From Geodermatophilus obscurus DSM 43160 (lineage in GTDB: Bacteria > Actinomycetota > Actinomycetes > Mycobacteriales > Geodermatophilaceae), in NCBI RefSeq assembly GCF_000025345.1, contig NC_013757.1:124001-188000 (forward strand): a stretch of DNA of 64,000 nucleotides, read 5' to 3'. Below are positions 32,866 through 40,948 of this stretch, in pieces. Both the position numbers and the translations under genes were made by a program. The stretch's first letter is position 1; the number at the start of each line of letters is the position of its first letter. The notes beneath the pieces were generated by a model. It made no database searches and was not told the DNA's origin. It saw only the letters and a program-made list of their open reading frames with translations.

Positions 32866-33824
32866 GTCTCTCCTCCGGTGTGGACGGGCACCGCGGGAGC
32901 GGGCTCCAGGGGTGTGGTCGGGAGCGGTGTCCCGGGCCCGGCGGCGAGGTGCACCGGGAGGTCGGGGTGGACCTGGCGGATGAGGGGCCCCAGGACCGGG
33001 ACGGCAGCCACCTCGACGACCTCGGTCGCCCCGGCCTCGACCAGCGCGCGGGAGGTGGCCTCCCACTGCACGGGCGAGGTGAGGTGGGCGCGCAGGCAGC
33101 GGGCGAGCTGCTCGGGGTCCCGCGTCGGCCGGCCGTCGGCGTTGGGGACGACGGGCACGTCCGGCTCGGACCACTCGAGGTCGGCGAAGGCGGCGCCGAG
33201 GTGCCGGGCGACCGGCGCGACGAGCGGGCCGTGGCAGGCGGTGCGCCCGGGCAGCCGGACCAGTTCCAGCCCGGCGGCGAGCACGGTCTCCCGTGCCCGC
33301 GCCAGCGCCTCGCAGCCGCCGGCGAGCAGGACCTGGGACGGCCCGTCGACCGCCGCGACCGCCAGCGCCCCGGTGTCGCCCACGTCCTCGACGACCGCGC
33401 GGGCCACCTCGCCGGCGCCGGGTCCGACGACGGCCGCCATGCCCGCGCAGGACGGGCGCGGCGACAGCGACAGCAGCTCGGCGCGCCAGTGGACCAGCTC
33501 CACGACCTGGTCCAGGGGGAGCGCGCCGGCGGCCACCAGGGCGGCGTACTCGCCGACTCCGTGCCCGGCGACGACGACCGGCCGCAGGCCACGCTCGGTC
33601 AGGCTGCGGTAGCCGGCGATCCCGCTGACCACGACCTCGACGTGGGCGGCCGTGGTGTCGCAGCAGAGGTTGAGCGGGTCGCGCCACCACGTGGCCACGT
33701 CGCGCCCCACCACCGCGGAGGCCTCGTCGACCACCGCGCGGGCCGCCGCGTCCTCGAGCCAGGCGTCGACCGCGCCGGCCCGGACGCCGGCCTCCCCGGC
33801 GAGGACGACGGCGGTGCCGGTCAC
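32862..33824 (-). CDS. Acyltransferase-like protein lacking the catalytic serine
   Basis: 320 aa from GTG 33824. The fold is that of malonyl-CoA:ACP transacylase, but the nucleophile motif G-H-S-x-G-E reads [16 protein letters not shown]; the codon is GGA, so Ser is Gly. The N-terminal oxyanion motif G-Q-G is also lost (VVLAGEAG). The substrate-binding Arg (VHWRAEL) and active-site His ([10 protein letters not shown]) remain. It cannot use the normal acyl-Ser mechanism and is probably a structural or ACP-binding protein, or an altered hydrolase. Malonyl loading would then rely on the fatty-acid FabD or self-malonylation of ACP. Confidence 0.82.
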   Translation of the reverse strand: MTGTAVVLAGEAGVRAGAVDAWLEDAAARAVVDEASAVVGRDVATWWRDPLNLCCDTTAAHVEVVVSGIAGYRSLTERGLRPVVVAGHGVGEYAALVAAGALPLDQVVELVHWRAELLSLSPRPSCAGMAAVVGPGAGEVARAVVEDVGDTGALAVAAVDGPSQVLLAGGCEALARARETVLAAGLELVRLPGRTACHGPLVAPVARHLGAAFADLEWSEPDVPVVPNADGRPTRDPEQLARCLRAHLTSPVQWEATSRALVEAGATEVVEVAAVPVLGPLIRQVHPDLPVHLAAGPGTPLPTTPLEPAPAVPVHTGGET

Positions 33825-34324
33825 GTCGCCGGCTCCCCGGACCGGGCGGCGGCCGCCGCCTCCACCTTGTCCTTGATGATCCCCATCTGTACCTTGCTGT
33901 TGGCGTCGATCCGCCGGGTCATCCCCTCGGTGTCGATGGGGGCCTCCGGGCGCATCCGGAAGTCCTGCACCCAGCGCATCCGGGTGCCGGACCCCTCCGG
34001 GGCGTAGTTCCACCGGATGTCCATGAACTCGAAGGGGCCGGGCTCCACCCGCCGGGCGCGCACCTCGTGGGCCGCCTCGTCGAGCGTGCGCTCGGAGACC
34101 CAGCTCCAGACCCGCCCGCTCTCGTCCGGGTGCATCTTGAGCCGGAACCGGAACCAGTTCTCGGTCGAGGCGAGGATCTCCACCTCGGCGTACTCGGTGA
34201 ACAGGTCCGGCCACGACGGCAGGTCGTTGGTCATCGCCCAGACGTGGTCGATCGGGGCGTCGATGTAGATCGAGTTGTCCGTGTGCCCGGCGGTGGCGGT
34301 GCCCGGCTCGACAGTGCTGCTCAC
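33821..34324 (-). CDS. Polyketide aromatase/cyclase (SRPBCC, WhiE-ORFVI/TcmN-like)
   Basis: 167 aa from GTG 34324, with AGGAGGGA 6 nt upstream. START/SRPBCC fold: NSIYIDAPIDHVWAMTNDLP, FRFRLKMHPDESGRVWSWVS, FEFMDIRWNYAPEGSGTRMR, WVQDF. Such single-domain enzymes bind the nascent poly-beta-ketone and direct first-ring aldol closure and aromatisation. It lies between ACP and the acyltransferase-like gene; the 131-nt gap to ACP contains a hairpin that may set relative expression. Confidence 0.88.
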   Translation of the reverse strand: MSSTVEPGTATAGHTDNSIYIDAPIDHVWAMTNDLPSWPDLFTEYAEVEILASTENWFRFRLKMHPDESGRVWSWVSERTLDEAAHEVRARRVEPGPFEFMDIRWNYAPEGSGTRMRWVQDFRMRPEAPIDTEGMTRRIDANSKVQMGIIKDKVEAAAAARSGEPAT

Positions 34325-34358
34325 GGGGGTCCCTCCTGGGATGTCGACGGATGTGACG

Positions 34359-34380
34359 GCCTCCGGCCCCGTCCGGAGGC
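34359..34380 (-). promoter_or_regulatory. Intercistronic hairpin between ACP and cyclase
   Basis: GCCTCCGG-CCCCGT-CCGGAGGC is a perfect 8-bp stem with a 6-nt loop in the only sizeable gap inside the operon. It may act as an RNA stabiliser or partial terminator that keeps ACP expression higher than that of downstream enzymes. GGGGTCCTTC also occurs twice nearby (34412 and 34441 region). Confidence 0.45.
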
Positions 34381-34455
34381 TCGCCGCGAGCCTGCGAGCG
34401 GTGAGGAGGACGGGGTCCTTCTACGAGTGGTGGGGGCAGGGGGGTCCTTCGGCTC

Positions 34456-34716
34456 TCAGGCCATCCCGGCGGACTTCTGGGCGGCGTCGACGTGCTCGAC
34501 GATCTGGCCGAGCGTGTAGTGGTCCGGGCTGTCATCGGGCATCTCGGTGCCGAAGCGGTCCTGCAGCTCGGTCTGCATGGACAGGAAGGCCAGCGAGTCC
34601 AGGCCGATGTCGGCGAAGTGGGCGTCCGGGTCCGTCGTGTGCGACGTCCTGGGCAGCCCCGCCTTCTCGCTGAGCAGGTTCATGAGGTCGCTGAGAGTGA
34701 AGGTCGTGTCGGGCAC
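34456..34716 (-). CDS. Acyl carrier protein of type II PKS
   Basis: 86 aa from GTG 34716, with GGAAGGA 9 nt upstream. Four-helix ACP with the phosphopantetheine serine in DIGLDSLAFLSMQTELQDRF. It tethers the growing polyketide. Its first 37 nt overlap the 3' end of the biotin carboxylase gene in another frame, an unusually long overlap compared with the 4-nt joints elsewhere in the operon. No dedicated phosphopantetheinyl transferase is in the window. Confidence 0.92.
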   Translation of the reverse strand: MPDTTFTLSDLMNLLSEKAGLPRTSHTTDPDAHFADIGLDSLAFLSMQTELQDRFGTEMPDDSPDHYTLGQIVEHVDAAQKSAGMA

Positions 34717-36197
34717 GGTGTCGGTCCTTCCGGTGGGGTGGAGTCCGGCTGCGCTTCTGCAGCCGGGGTCTGGACGAGCGACAGGGAGCCGCGGGCGGCC
34801 GGGAGGCCCGGTTCCGGGGCGTCGGCGAGCGACGCGGCACGGGCGAGCACCTCGGGCAGCTGCCGGTCGAGGAACTGGACGTCGTGGCGGTCGGCGGTGA
34901 CGTCGGGGTCCCGCAACAGGGCCCGGTGCAGCGCGACGGTGGTGTGCACGCCGGGGCCCTCGACCCGCAGCTCGGCCAGGGCGCGGTCCATCCGGCGGAT
35001 GGCCTGTTCCCGATCGGGGGCCCAGACGACGAGCTTGCCGAGCAGCGAGTCGTAGTCCGGGGGGACGGTGTCGCCCTGCCGGTAGCCGGTGTCGAACCGG
35101 GTCCACGGCCCGTTAGGCACCTGCAGGACGTCGAGCCGGCCGGGTGCCGGGGCGAAGCCCCGGGTGGGGTCCTCGGCGTTGATCCGGCACTCGATGGCCG
35201 CACCGCGGGGGACGACGTCGGCCTGGGTCAGCTGCAGGCGCCGGCCGGCGGAGACCAGGATCTGCTCGCGGACGAGGTCCACGCCGGTGAGCAGCTCGGT
35301 GACCGGGTGCTCGACCTGGATCCGGGCGTTCATCTCCATGAAGTAGGCCGACCCGGACCCGTCGACCAGGAACTCCATCGTCCCGGCGCCGGTGTAGCCC
35401 ACCGACAGCGCGCCGTGCACCGCCAGCCGGCCGAGCTCCGCGCGCTGCTCGGGGCTGAGGTGGCCGGCCGGCCCCTCCTCGAGGAGCTTCTGGTGCCGCC
35501 GCTGCAGCGAGCAGTCCCGCTCGCCGAGGGAGACGCCGTTGCCGTGGGTGTCGCAGAGGATCTGCACCTCCACGTGCCGCGCCCGGGCGAGGTGGCGCTC
35601 GAGGTAGACGGCGGGGTCGCGGAAGACCGCGCGGGCGGTGGCGCGGGTGGTGGTGAACGCGTCGGCCAGGTCCGCCGCCTCGCGGACGACGGTCATGCCC
35701 CGCCCGCCGCCGCCGGCCGCCGCCTTGATGATCAGCGGGTAGCCGATCCGCGCGGCGACCTCCCGGGCCTCGTCGACGCTGCCCACCGGTTCGACGACGC
35801 CCGGCAGCAGCGGCAGGCCGGCGTCGGCCATGAGCCGGCGCGCGGTCGCCTTGTTGCCCATCTGCTGCATCACCGCCGGCGGCGGGCCGACGAAGGTCAG
35901 CCCCTCCGCGGCGCAGATCTCGGCGAAGTCCGGGTCCTCGGACAGGAAGCCGTAGCCGGGGTGGACCGCGTCGGCGCCGGTGCGCAGGGCCGCCTCCACG
36001 ATGTTGGCCACGTGCAGGTAGCTGCGCCGCGGCGCCGGCGGCCCGATGTGCACGGCCTCGTCCGCCAGGTCGACGACGGCGGAGTTCCGGTCGGAGGTGG
36101 AGTAGACGGCGACGACCTCGATGCCGAGCTCGCGGCAGGCCCGGGCCACCCGGACGGCGATCTCGCCGCGGTTGGCGACGAGCATGCGGCCGATCAC
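34680..36197 (-). CDS. accC: Biotin carboxylase subunit of acetyl-CoA carboxylase
   Basis: 505 aa from GTG 36197, overlapping the BCCP stop (GTGA). Typical start RMLVANRGEIAVRVARACRE; ATP-grasp residues in KAAAGGGGRGMTVV; HVEVQILCDTHGN; MEMNARIQVEHPVTE; C-terminal DTGYRQGDTVPPDYDSLLGK. It carboxylates biotin on BCCP using bicarbonate and ATP. About 50 residues of low-complexity tail exceed the E. coli length of about 450. The cluster copy would raise malonyl-CoA for polyketide synthesis. Confidence 0.92.
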   Translation of the reverse strand: MIGRMLVANRGEIAVRVARACRELGIEVVAVYSTSDRNSAVVDLADEAVHIGPPAPRRSYLHVANIVEAALRTGADAVHPGYGFLSEDPDFAEICAAEGLTFVGPPPAVMQQMGNKATARRLMADAGLPLLPGVVEPVGSVDEAREVAARIGYPLIIKAAAGGGGRGMTVVREAADLADAFTTTRATARAVFRDPAVYLERHLARARHVEVQILCDTHGNGVSLGERDCSLQRRHQKLLEEGPAGHLSPEQRAELGRLAVHGALSVGYTGAGTMEFLVDGSGSAYFMEMNARIQVEHPVTELLTGVDLVREQILVSAGRRLQLTQADVVPRGAAIECRINAEDPTRGFAPAPGRLDVLQVPNGPWTRFDTGYRQGDTVPPDYDSLLGKLVVWAPDREQAIRRMDRALAELRVEGPGVHTTVALHRALLRDPDVTADRHDVQFLDRQLPEVLARAASLADAPEPGLPAARGSLSLVQTPAAEAQPDSTPPEGPTPCPTRPSLSATS

Positions 36198-36727
36198 CGG
36201 GCCCGCCCCGTCGGCCGCAGCCGCATGAGGACCTGGTCGTACTCGACCGACTCGGCGTCGCCGACGAGGACCTCGGCGACCACCCCCGCCTCGTCGGCGA
36301 GGATCGGGTTCATCAGCTTCATCGCCTCGACGATCCCGACGGTCTGTCCCGGTTCGACCTCGTCGCCGACGCGGACGAACGGGTCGGCCCCGGGCGACGG
36401 CGCCGCGTAGAAGGTGCCGACGAGGGGGGAGCGGACCGCCCCTGCCGCCTCGGCCGCCTCCGCGCCCGCGTCGGGCCGGTCGTCGGAGGCGGCCGACACG
36501 GCGGGCGCCGGGGCTCCGGGCGCGGAGGAGCCGGTCCCCGGGGCGTCGGTGGCCCACTCGACCTCGATGGCGCGGTCGCCGTTGCGCACGGTCAGCCGGC
36601 GCAGCCCGCCGGGGAGGCTGCGGGCCAGTGCCACGACCTCGTCGCGCAGGTCGCGGGCCCCCTGGTCCGGCTCCGGTGGCGGCGTGGCGCCCATCCGCGG
36701 GGAGATCTCGCTGGGGTGCACGGTCAT
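36194..36727 (-). CDS. accB: Biotin carboxyl carrier protein
   Basis: 177 aa from ATG 36727. N-terminal helix (DLRDEVVALARSLPGGLRRL), Ala/Pro-rich linker (about 60-95), then the biotinyl domain with the biotin-accepting Lys in VEAMKLMNPI. This is the separate, E. coli-type BCCP, unlike the usual actinobacterial carboxylases in which biotin carboxylase and BCCP are fused. Overlaps both neighbours by 4 nt. Confidence 0.92.
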   Translation of the reverse strand: MTVHPSEISPRMGATPPPEPDQGARDLRDEVVALARSLPGGLRRLTVRNGDRAIEVEWATDAPGTGSSAPGAPAPAVSAASDDRPDAGAEAAEAAGAVRSPLVGTFYAAPSPGADPFVRVGDEVEPGQTVGIVEAMKLMNPILADEAGVVAEVLVGDAESVEYDQVLMRLRPTGRAR

Positions 36728-38436
36728 CCCTCCACCGGCTGCAGGGTCCGGCCTTCGTCCCCGCCGATGCGGTCGAGCCGTCGGGACCGGCTGTCCATCA
36801 GCGTCGCCACGTCGAGGCGGCAGACGTCGTCGAGCTCGCGGACCAGGGCCTGCCGCAGCAGGCGGGCGGCCGCGGCCGGGTCGGTGTGGGCACCGCCCGG
36901 GGGCTCGGGCACCACCGAGGTGGCGATGCCCGACGCCCGCAGGTGGGCCGCGCCCAGCCGCATCGCGCGGGCGGCGGTCGGTGCGGCCACCGCCGTCCGC
37001 CACAGGATCGCTGCGCAGCCCTCGGGGCTGATGACCGACAGGTAGGCGTTCTCCAGCACCAGCAGCCGGTCGGAGGTGCACAGCGCCAGCGCGCCGCCAC
37101 TGCCGCCCTCCCCGGTGACCACGGAGACGACCGGGACCCGCAGCCGGCTGCTGCGCATGATCGTCTCGGCGATCGCGTGCGACTGCCCGCGCTCCTCGGC
37201 CTCGGGTCCCGGGTGGGCGCCGGGGGTGTCGACGAGGGTGACGACCGGGAACCCGAAGGTCTCGGCGTGGTCGAGCAGCCGCAGCGCCTTGCGGTAGCCC
37301 TCGGGGTGCGGCATCCCGAAGTTGCGGGCGACCCGCTCGCGGACCGTGTGGCCCTTCTCCTGGCCGATGACGACGACGGTGCGGCCGCCGATCGAGGCGA
37401 CCCCGCCCACCACGGCGGCGTCGTCGGCGAAGGACCGGTCGCCGTGCAGCTCGACGAAGTCGTCGAACGCCGTGTGCAGGTAGTCCAGGGTCGTCGGCCG
37501 GTCCACGTCCCGCGCCCGCTGGACGACGTCCCACGGGTCGGCCTCCTCCACGTCGCTCGCGGCGACGCAGGCCTCCCCGCCGTCGTCCGGTGCCTCGTCG
37601 GGGACGCCGGCCCCGTGGAGGGCGAGCAGCCGGACCAGCAGCGGCCGCAGGTCACCGCGGCTCTCGACCCGGTCGACCAGGCCGTGCGCGAGGAGGAACT
37701 CGGCGGTCTGGAAGTCGTCGGGCAGCTCGGCGCGGATGGTCTCCTGGACCACGCGCGGCCCGGCGAAGCCGACGTGCGCGCCCCGCTCGCCGACCAGCAC
37801 CGACGCGAGGGTGGCGAAGGAGGCGGACACGCCCCCGTAGGTCGGGTCGGTGAGGACGCACACCGAGAGCAGGCCGGCCTCGCGGAGCCGGCCGAACGCC
37901 TCGCTGACCCGGGCCATCTGGAAGAGCGAGAAGACGCCCTCCTGCATCCGGGCCCCGCCGCTGGCGCACACGGTGACCAGGGGCAGACCGCGCTCGAGGG
38001 CCAGCTCCGCGGCGCCGCTCACCCGCCGGCCGACCTCGACGCCCATGCTGCCGCCGAGGAAGGCGAAGTCCATGACCGCGACGACCGTCTCGGCACCGCC
38101 GATGCGGGCGATGCCGACCACGACGGCCTCCGACTCGCCGGAGCGCCGTGCCGCGTCGGCCAGCCGGTCGGGGTAGTCGCGCAGGTCGGTGAAGGCCAGC
38201 GGGTCGGGCGTGCCCGGCTGGAACGCGACTTCGCTGAAGCTGCCCGGGTCGGTGAGCAGGACGATCCGGGCCCGCGCGCTCAGCCGCAGGTGGTGGTCGC
38301 ACTCCGGGCAGACGTGCAGGTTGCGGTCGAGCCGCTTGCGGTACAGCAGCCACCCGCAGTCGGGGCAGCACACCCATCCGGCCTGGTCGGGCGCGGCCTG
38401 TACGGCTGCGGCCGTGGTCGTCGAGGAACGTGTCAT
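36724..38436 (-). CDS. Fused AccD-AccA carboxyltransferase of acetyl-CoA carboxylase
   Basis: 570 aa. The N-terminal half is AccD-like with the zinc ribbon (CCPDCGWLLYRKRLD and HVCPECDHHLRL, four Cys) and crotonase core (ALERGLPLVTVCASGGARMQ). The C-terminal half (about 300-570) is AccA-like (FVELHGDRSFADDAAVVGG; MPHPEGYRKALRLLDHAETF; PVVTLVDTPGAHPGPEAEER). Together they transfer CO2 from biotin to acetyl-CoA. Fusion of the beta and alpha subunits is uncommon; with accB and accC this makes a complete dedicated malonyl-CoA supply. Confidence 0.92.
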   Translation of the reverse strand: MTRSSTTTAAAVQAAPDQAGWVCCPDCGWLLYRKRLDRNLHVCPECDHHLRLSARARIVLLTDPGSFSEVAFQPGTPDPLAFTDLRDYPDRLADAARRSGESEAVVVGIARIGGAETVVAVMDFAFLGGSMGVEVGRRVSGAAELALERGLPLVTVCASGGARMQEGVFSLFQMARVSEAFGRLREAGLLSVCVLTDPTYGGVSASFATLASVLVGERGAHVGFAGPRVVQETIRAELPDDFQTAEFLLAHGLVDRVESRGDLRPLLVRLLALHGAGVPDEAPDDGGEACVAASDVEEADPWDVVQRARDVDRPTTLDYLHTAFDDFVELHGDRSFADDAAVVGGVASIGGRTVVVIGQEKGHTVRERVARNFGMPHPEGYRKALRLLDHAETFGFPVVTLVDTPGAHPGPEAEERGQSHAIAETIMRSSRLRVPVVSVVTGEGGSGGALALCTSDRLLVLENAYLSVISPEGCAAILWRTAVAAPTAARAMRLGAAHLRASGIATSVVPEPPGGAHTDPAAAARLLRQALVRELDDVCRLDVATLMDSRSRRLDRIGGDEGRTLQPVEG

Positions 38437-38464
38437 GACGGCCTCTCAGTCGCTCGGAGCGGTC

Positions 38465-38791
38465 TCACTCCGGGGCCGACGTCCAGTGGTAGAAGCGACG
38501 GGCCATCGCGTCCTGCGGTGAGCGCCAGTTGGGGTCGTAGGCCTCGATGTACGGCCGCAGGTCCTCGCTCACGGCGCGGAAGGCCGGCAGGCCCTGGGCG
38601 ACGCGCATCGCCTCGGACGCCGGCCGGTCGAAGTCGATGAGGTGCACGTAGATGCCGTGGAACTGGTACAGCGAGCGGTTCCGCACGCCGATCTCGTGGG
38701 GCATCGAGGTGGCGTCGTAGCGGCCGAAGATGTCGGCCACCTTGTCGGCGTCGGTCGGTGCCATCTTGGCGATGATCATCGTCTGGTGCAC
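38465..38791 (-). CDS. TcmI-family polyketide cyclase, first gene of the operon
   Basis: 108 aa from GTG 38791. Single TcmI/WhiE-ORFVII-like barrel: TMIIAKMAPTDADKVADIF, NRSLYQFHGIYVHLIDFDR, DAMARRFYHWTSAP. It should close a later ring of the polyketide. It is related to both halves of the double-domain cyclase at 24437, so the operon carries three copies of this domain. 28 nt precede the next gene. Confidence 0.87.
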   Translation of the reverse strand: MHQTMIIAKMAPTDADKVADIFGRYDATSMPHEIGVRNRSLYQFHGIYVHLIDFDRPASEAMRVAQGLPAFRAVSEDLRPYIEAYDPNWRSPQDAMARRFYHWTSAPE

Positions 38792-38842
38792 GGGGACTCC
38801 CAGCGTCGCTGCGGCCCGGGGGAGGGGCTCGGGGATGCAACG

Positions 38843-38866
38843 ACGCTAGGTCGGGGCCGGGACCTA
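38843..38866 (-). promoter_or_regulatory. Probable promoter and operator of the polyketide operon
   Basis: An inverted repeat TAGGTC-GGGGCCGG-GACCTA (38847-38852 and 38861-38866) overlaps a minus-strand TAGCGT (38848-38843) that fits an actinobacterial -10 (T-A-N-N-N-T), about 50 nt before the first operon gene. No convincing -35 is seen. The adjacent LuxR-type regulators are candidates to bind here; that is inference. Confidence 0.45.
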
Positions 38867-39177
38867 CGGCATCGGCCACAGGTCCAGTTCAGGGGCACGT
38901 CCACAGGGGGCGGGTGGCGTGCGACCGGCCCGTCCGGAGGAGCACGGACACCGTCCGGAGGGTGCGGTCGGTTCCTCCCTGGGGACCGTCCCCCTCCGAC
39001 CTCTGGGTGTACGACCCCCCACGCGGTAGGGGCTGACCCGCGACCTGGGTATGAACTCGCCGGTGGTTTCGCCCTTGCCCTGCGTACAGGTGTGGCGACG
39101 GGTACCGGAGCGGCCTAACTTCCGGGACCCACCCGGCAGGGCCCGACGCAGGACGGGCAGGAGCGGAGCTGACACGT
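38867..39177. other. Intergenic region between polyketide operon and LuxR genes
   Basis: About 310 bases without a supported gene between divergent transcripts. It should hold the promoter of the first LuxR gene. TACAGG and TAACTT hexamers occur near 39083 and 39116 but neither has a matching -35, and I claim no specific site. Confidence 0.4.
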
Positions 39178-39906
39178 ATGACCGGACCGGATGACGCCGT
39201 CCCCGACTCGGCCGGGTCGAGCGCCGGTCCGCCGGTCCGGGTGCTCATCTGCGACGACCACGAGGTCCTGCGCCACGGTCTTCGCACGGTCCTGCGCCGG
39301 ATCCCCGGGCTCAGCGTCGTGGCCGAGGCGGACTGCGTCCGCGAGGCGCTGTCGCTGGCCGGCATGGTCCGGCCGGACGTCACCCTGGTGGGCCTCGACG
39401 GGCAGGGGCCGCTGCTGCAGGACCTGGTGCGCGAGCTGACCGGGATGGGGATCCGGGTCGTGCTGCTCGGCGAGGCCGGTGCCGGCAGCGACCTGGTCGA
39501 CGTCCTGCGGGCGGGGGCGCGCGGTTACGTGCACACCACCGCCAGCCCCCAGCGGCTGGTGGAGTGCGTGCGAGCGGTGGCCCGCGGGGAGACCGTGCTC
39601 GACGCCAGCGTCACCGGGGAGCTGCTGCACCGCCTGGACGGCGCGCCGCGGACGGCCGGCGGGGACCGGGCGGCGGCCCACGGACCGCTGACCGCCCGGC
39701 AGCAGGCGGTGGCCGGACTCGTGGCGGAGGGCCTGACCAACGCGGAGATCGCCGCCCGCCTGGAGGTGAGCAAGGCAACCGTCAAGGGCCACATCACGGT
39801 GGCGCTGCGCCGGCTCGGACTGAGGGACCGCACACAGCTGGCGATCCACGTGCACCGCAGTGCGGGCCCGGGCTCGGAGTGGGGCCTCAGCCCGGCCCGG
39901 AGCTGA
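39178..39906 (+). CDS. LuxR/NarL-type regulator with degenerate receiver
   Basis: 242 aa: receiver-like domain (about 20-135, VRVLICDDHEVLRHGLRTVL) and C-terminal LuxR helix-turn-helix (about 168-225, LTARQQAVAGLVAEGLTNAE, VSKATVKGHITVALRR). The phospho-acceptor position reads VTLVGLDGQG, Gly instead of Asp, and the conserved Lys after R-G-Y is missing (RGYVHTTAS). It therefore is probably not switched by phosphorylation. Lying divergently beside the polyketide operon, it is a likely cluster regulator. Confidence 0.85.
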   Translation: MTGPDDAVPDSAGSSAGPPVRVLICDDHEVLRHGLRTVLRRIPGLSVVAEADCVREALSLAGMVRPDVTLVGLDGQGPLLQDLVRELTGMGIRVVLLGEAGAGSDLVDVLRAGARGYVHTTASPQRLVECVRAVARGETVLDASVTGELLHRLDGAPRTAGGDRAAAHGPLTARQQAVAGLVAEGLTNAEIAARLEVSKATVKGHITVALRRLGLRDRTQLAIHVHRSAGPGSEWGLSPARS

Positions 39907-39963
39907 GGCCTCGGGGTTCGAGGGGGTTCTCGGGGTGTTTCTGGGAAGACGCTGGGAATGGGC

Positions 39964-39994
39964 TGGACACAACCTGCGGGTTTGAGGCTAGAGT
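39964..39994 (+). promoter_or_regulatory. Possible promoter of second LuxR gene
   Basis: TGGACA (39964-39969) and TAGAGT (39989-39994) are separated by 19 nt, about 90 nt before the ATG at 40081. Spacing is longer than ideal, so this is tentative. It suggests the second regulator is transcribed separately from the first. Confidence 0.35.
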
Positions 39995-40080
39995 CGCTAC
40001 AGTCCGGAGGAGACGGACGCGTGTCGGATCTGTCGGCTCGTCGGGCGGGGCCTGACCAGGCCGGACACAGGGGGAACGGC

Positions 40081-40890
40081 ATGGACCAGGACGCGGTCGG
40101 CACAGGAACGGAACTTCCACGTCTCCACCGTCGGGGCGCCGCGGGGCTCATCCCGAGCCCCCGGCACGCCCGGCCCGCACCCGTCCGCCCGCACGCGGTG
40201 CCTTCGCCGACCACCCTGGTGTGCGTGCTGCTGTGCGAGGACCGCGAGGTGTTCCGCATCGGACTGCGGGTCGTGCTCGAGGCCGAGCCGGACATGGCGG
40301 TCGTCGCCGAGACGTCCCACCTCCCCGAGGCCCTCGAGGCCACCGAGGGCGAGGGCACCGTGGTCGTCGTCGTCCGGCAGGGCCTGGTCGCCGGTGACGC
40401 GCTCCCGCTGCTGCGCACCCTGTGCCGGCGGAACACGGCGGTGCTCGTGCTCGCCGAGCCGGAGACGGAGTCGGAGCCGGAGCTCGTGGAGATCCTGCAG
40501 GCCGGGGTGCGGGGGTTCCTGCCGCGCCGGTCGGGGGCGCAGCGGCTCGTCGACGGCGTGCGGGCGCTCGCCCGGCACGAGGCGGCGCTCGACCCCGCGG
40601 CCACCAGCCACCTCGTGCACCACCTGACGTCCGGGCCGCAGCGGCGGTCCGCTCTCGAGCCGCGGGCCCTCGACCGGCTGACCTACCGGCAGCGCGAGGT
40701 CGCCGAGCTGGTGGCCCAGGGGTTGAGCAACGAGGAGATCGCCGGCCGGCTGTTCCTCAGCCTGGCGACGGTGAAGAGCCACCTGACCGCGTCGATGCGC
40801 CGCCTCGGTGTCCGCTCCCGGACCGAGCTGGCCATCCTGGTCACCCGGGAGAGCTCGTCGGCGGCCGGTCCGCAGCAGGCCGCACTGTGA
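40081..40890 (+). CDS. Second LuxR/NarL-type regulator with degenerate receiver
   Basis: 269 aa from ATG 40081, with GGGGGAA 5 nt upstream. After about 45 disordered residues comes a receiver-like domain (about 47-155, LVCVLLCEDREVFRIGLRVV) and a LuxR helix-turn-helix (about 200-250, LTYRQREVAELVAQGLSNEE, LSLATVKSHLTASMRR). The acceptor region reads GTVVVVVRQGLVAG, with Arg where Asp belongs. It is a diverged paralogue of the gene at 39178; both have lost phosphorylation residues independently in detail. They may heterodimerise or sense a ligand or pathway product. Confidence 0.83.
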   Translation: MDQDAVGTGTELPRLHRRGAAGLIPSPRHARPAPVRPHAVPSPTTLVCVLLCEDREVFRIGLRVVLEAEPDMAVVAETSHLPEALEATEGEGTVVVVVRQGLVAGDALPLLRTLCRRNTAVLVLAEPETESEPELVEILQAGVRGFLPRRSGAQRLVDGVRALARHEAALDPAATSHLVHHLTSGPQRRSALEPRALDRLTYRQREVAELVAQGLSNEEIAGRLFLSLATVKSHLTASMRRLGVRSRTELAILVTRESSSAAGPQQAAL

Positions 40891-40948
40891 GCACCGTGAC
40901 GGTGGCGGTCCGGAATGGGACACCCCCGTCGCGGCGTCACAACCACCC

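Noticed and set aside
39178..40890. Ordinary two-component response regulators with a missing kinase gene
   Set aside because: Both receivers lack the phospho-acceptor Asp, so absence of a kinase gene is expected.
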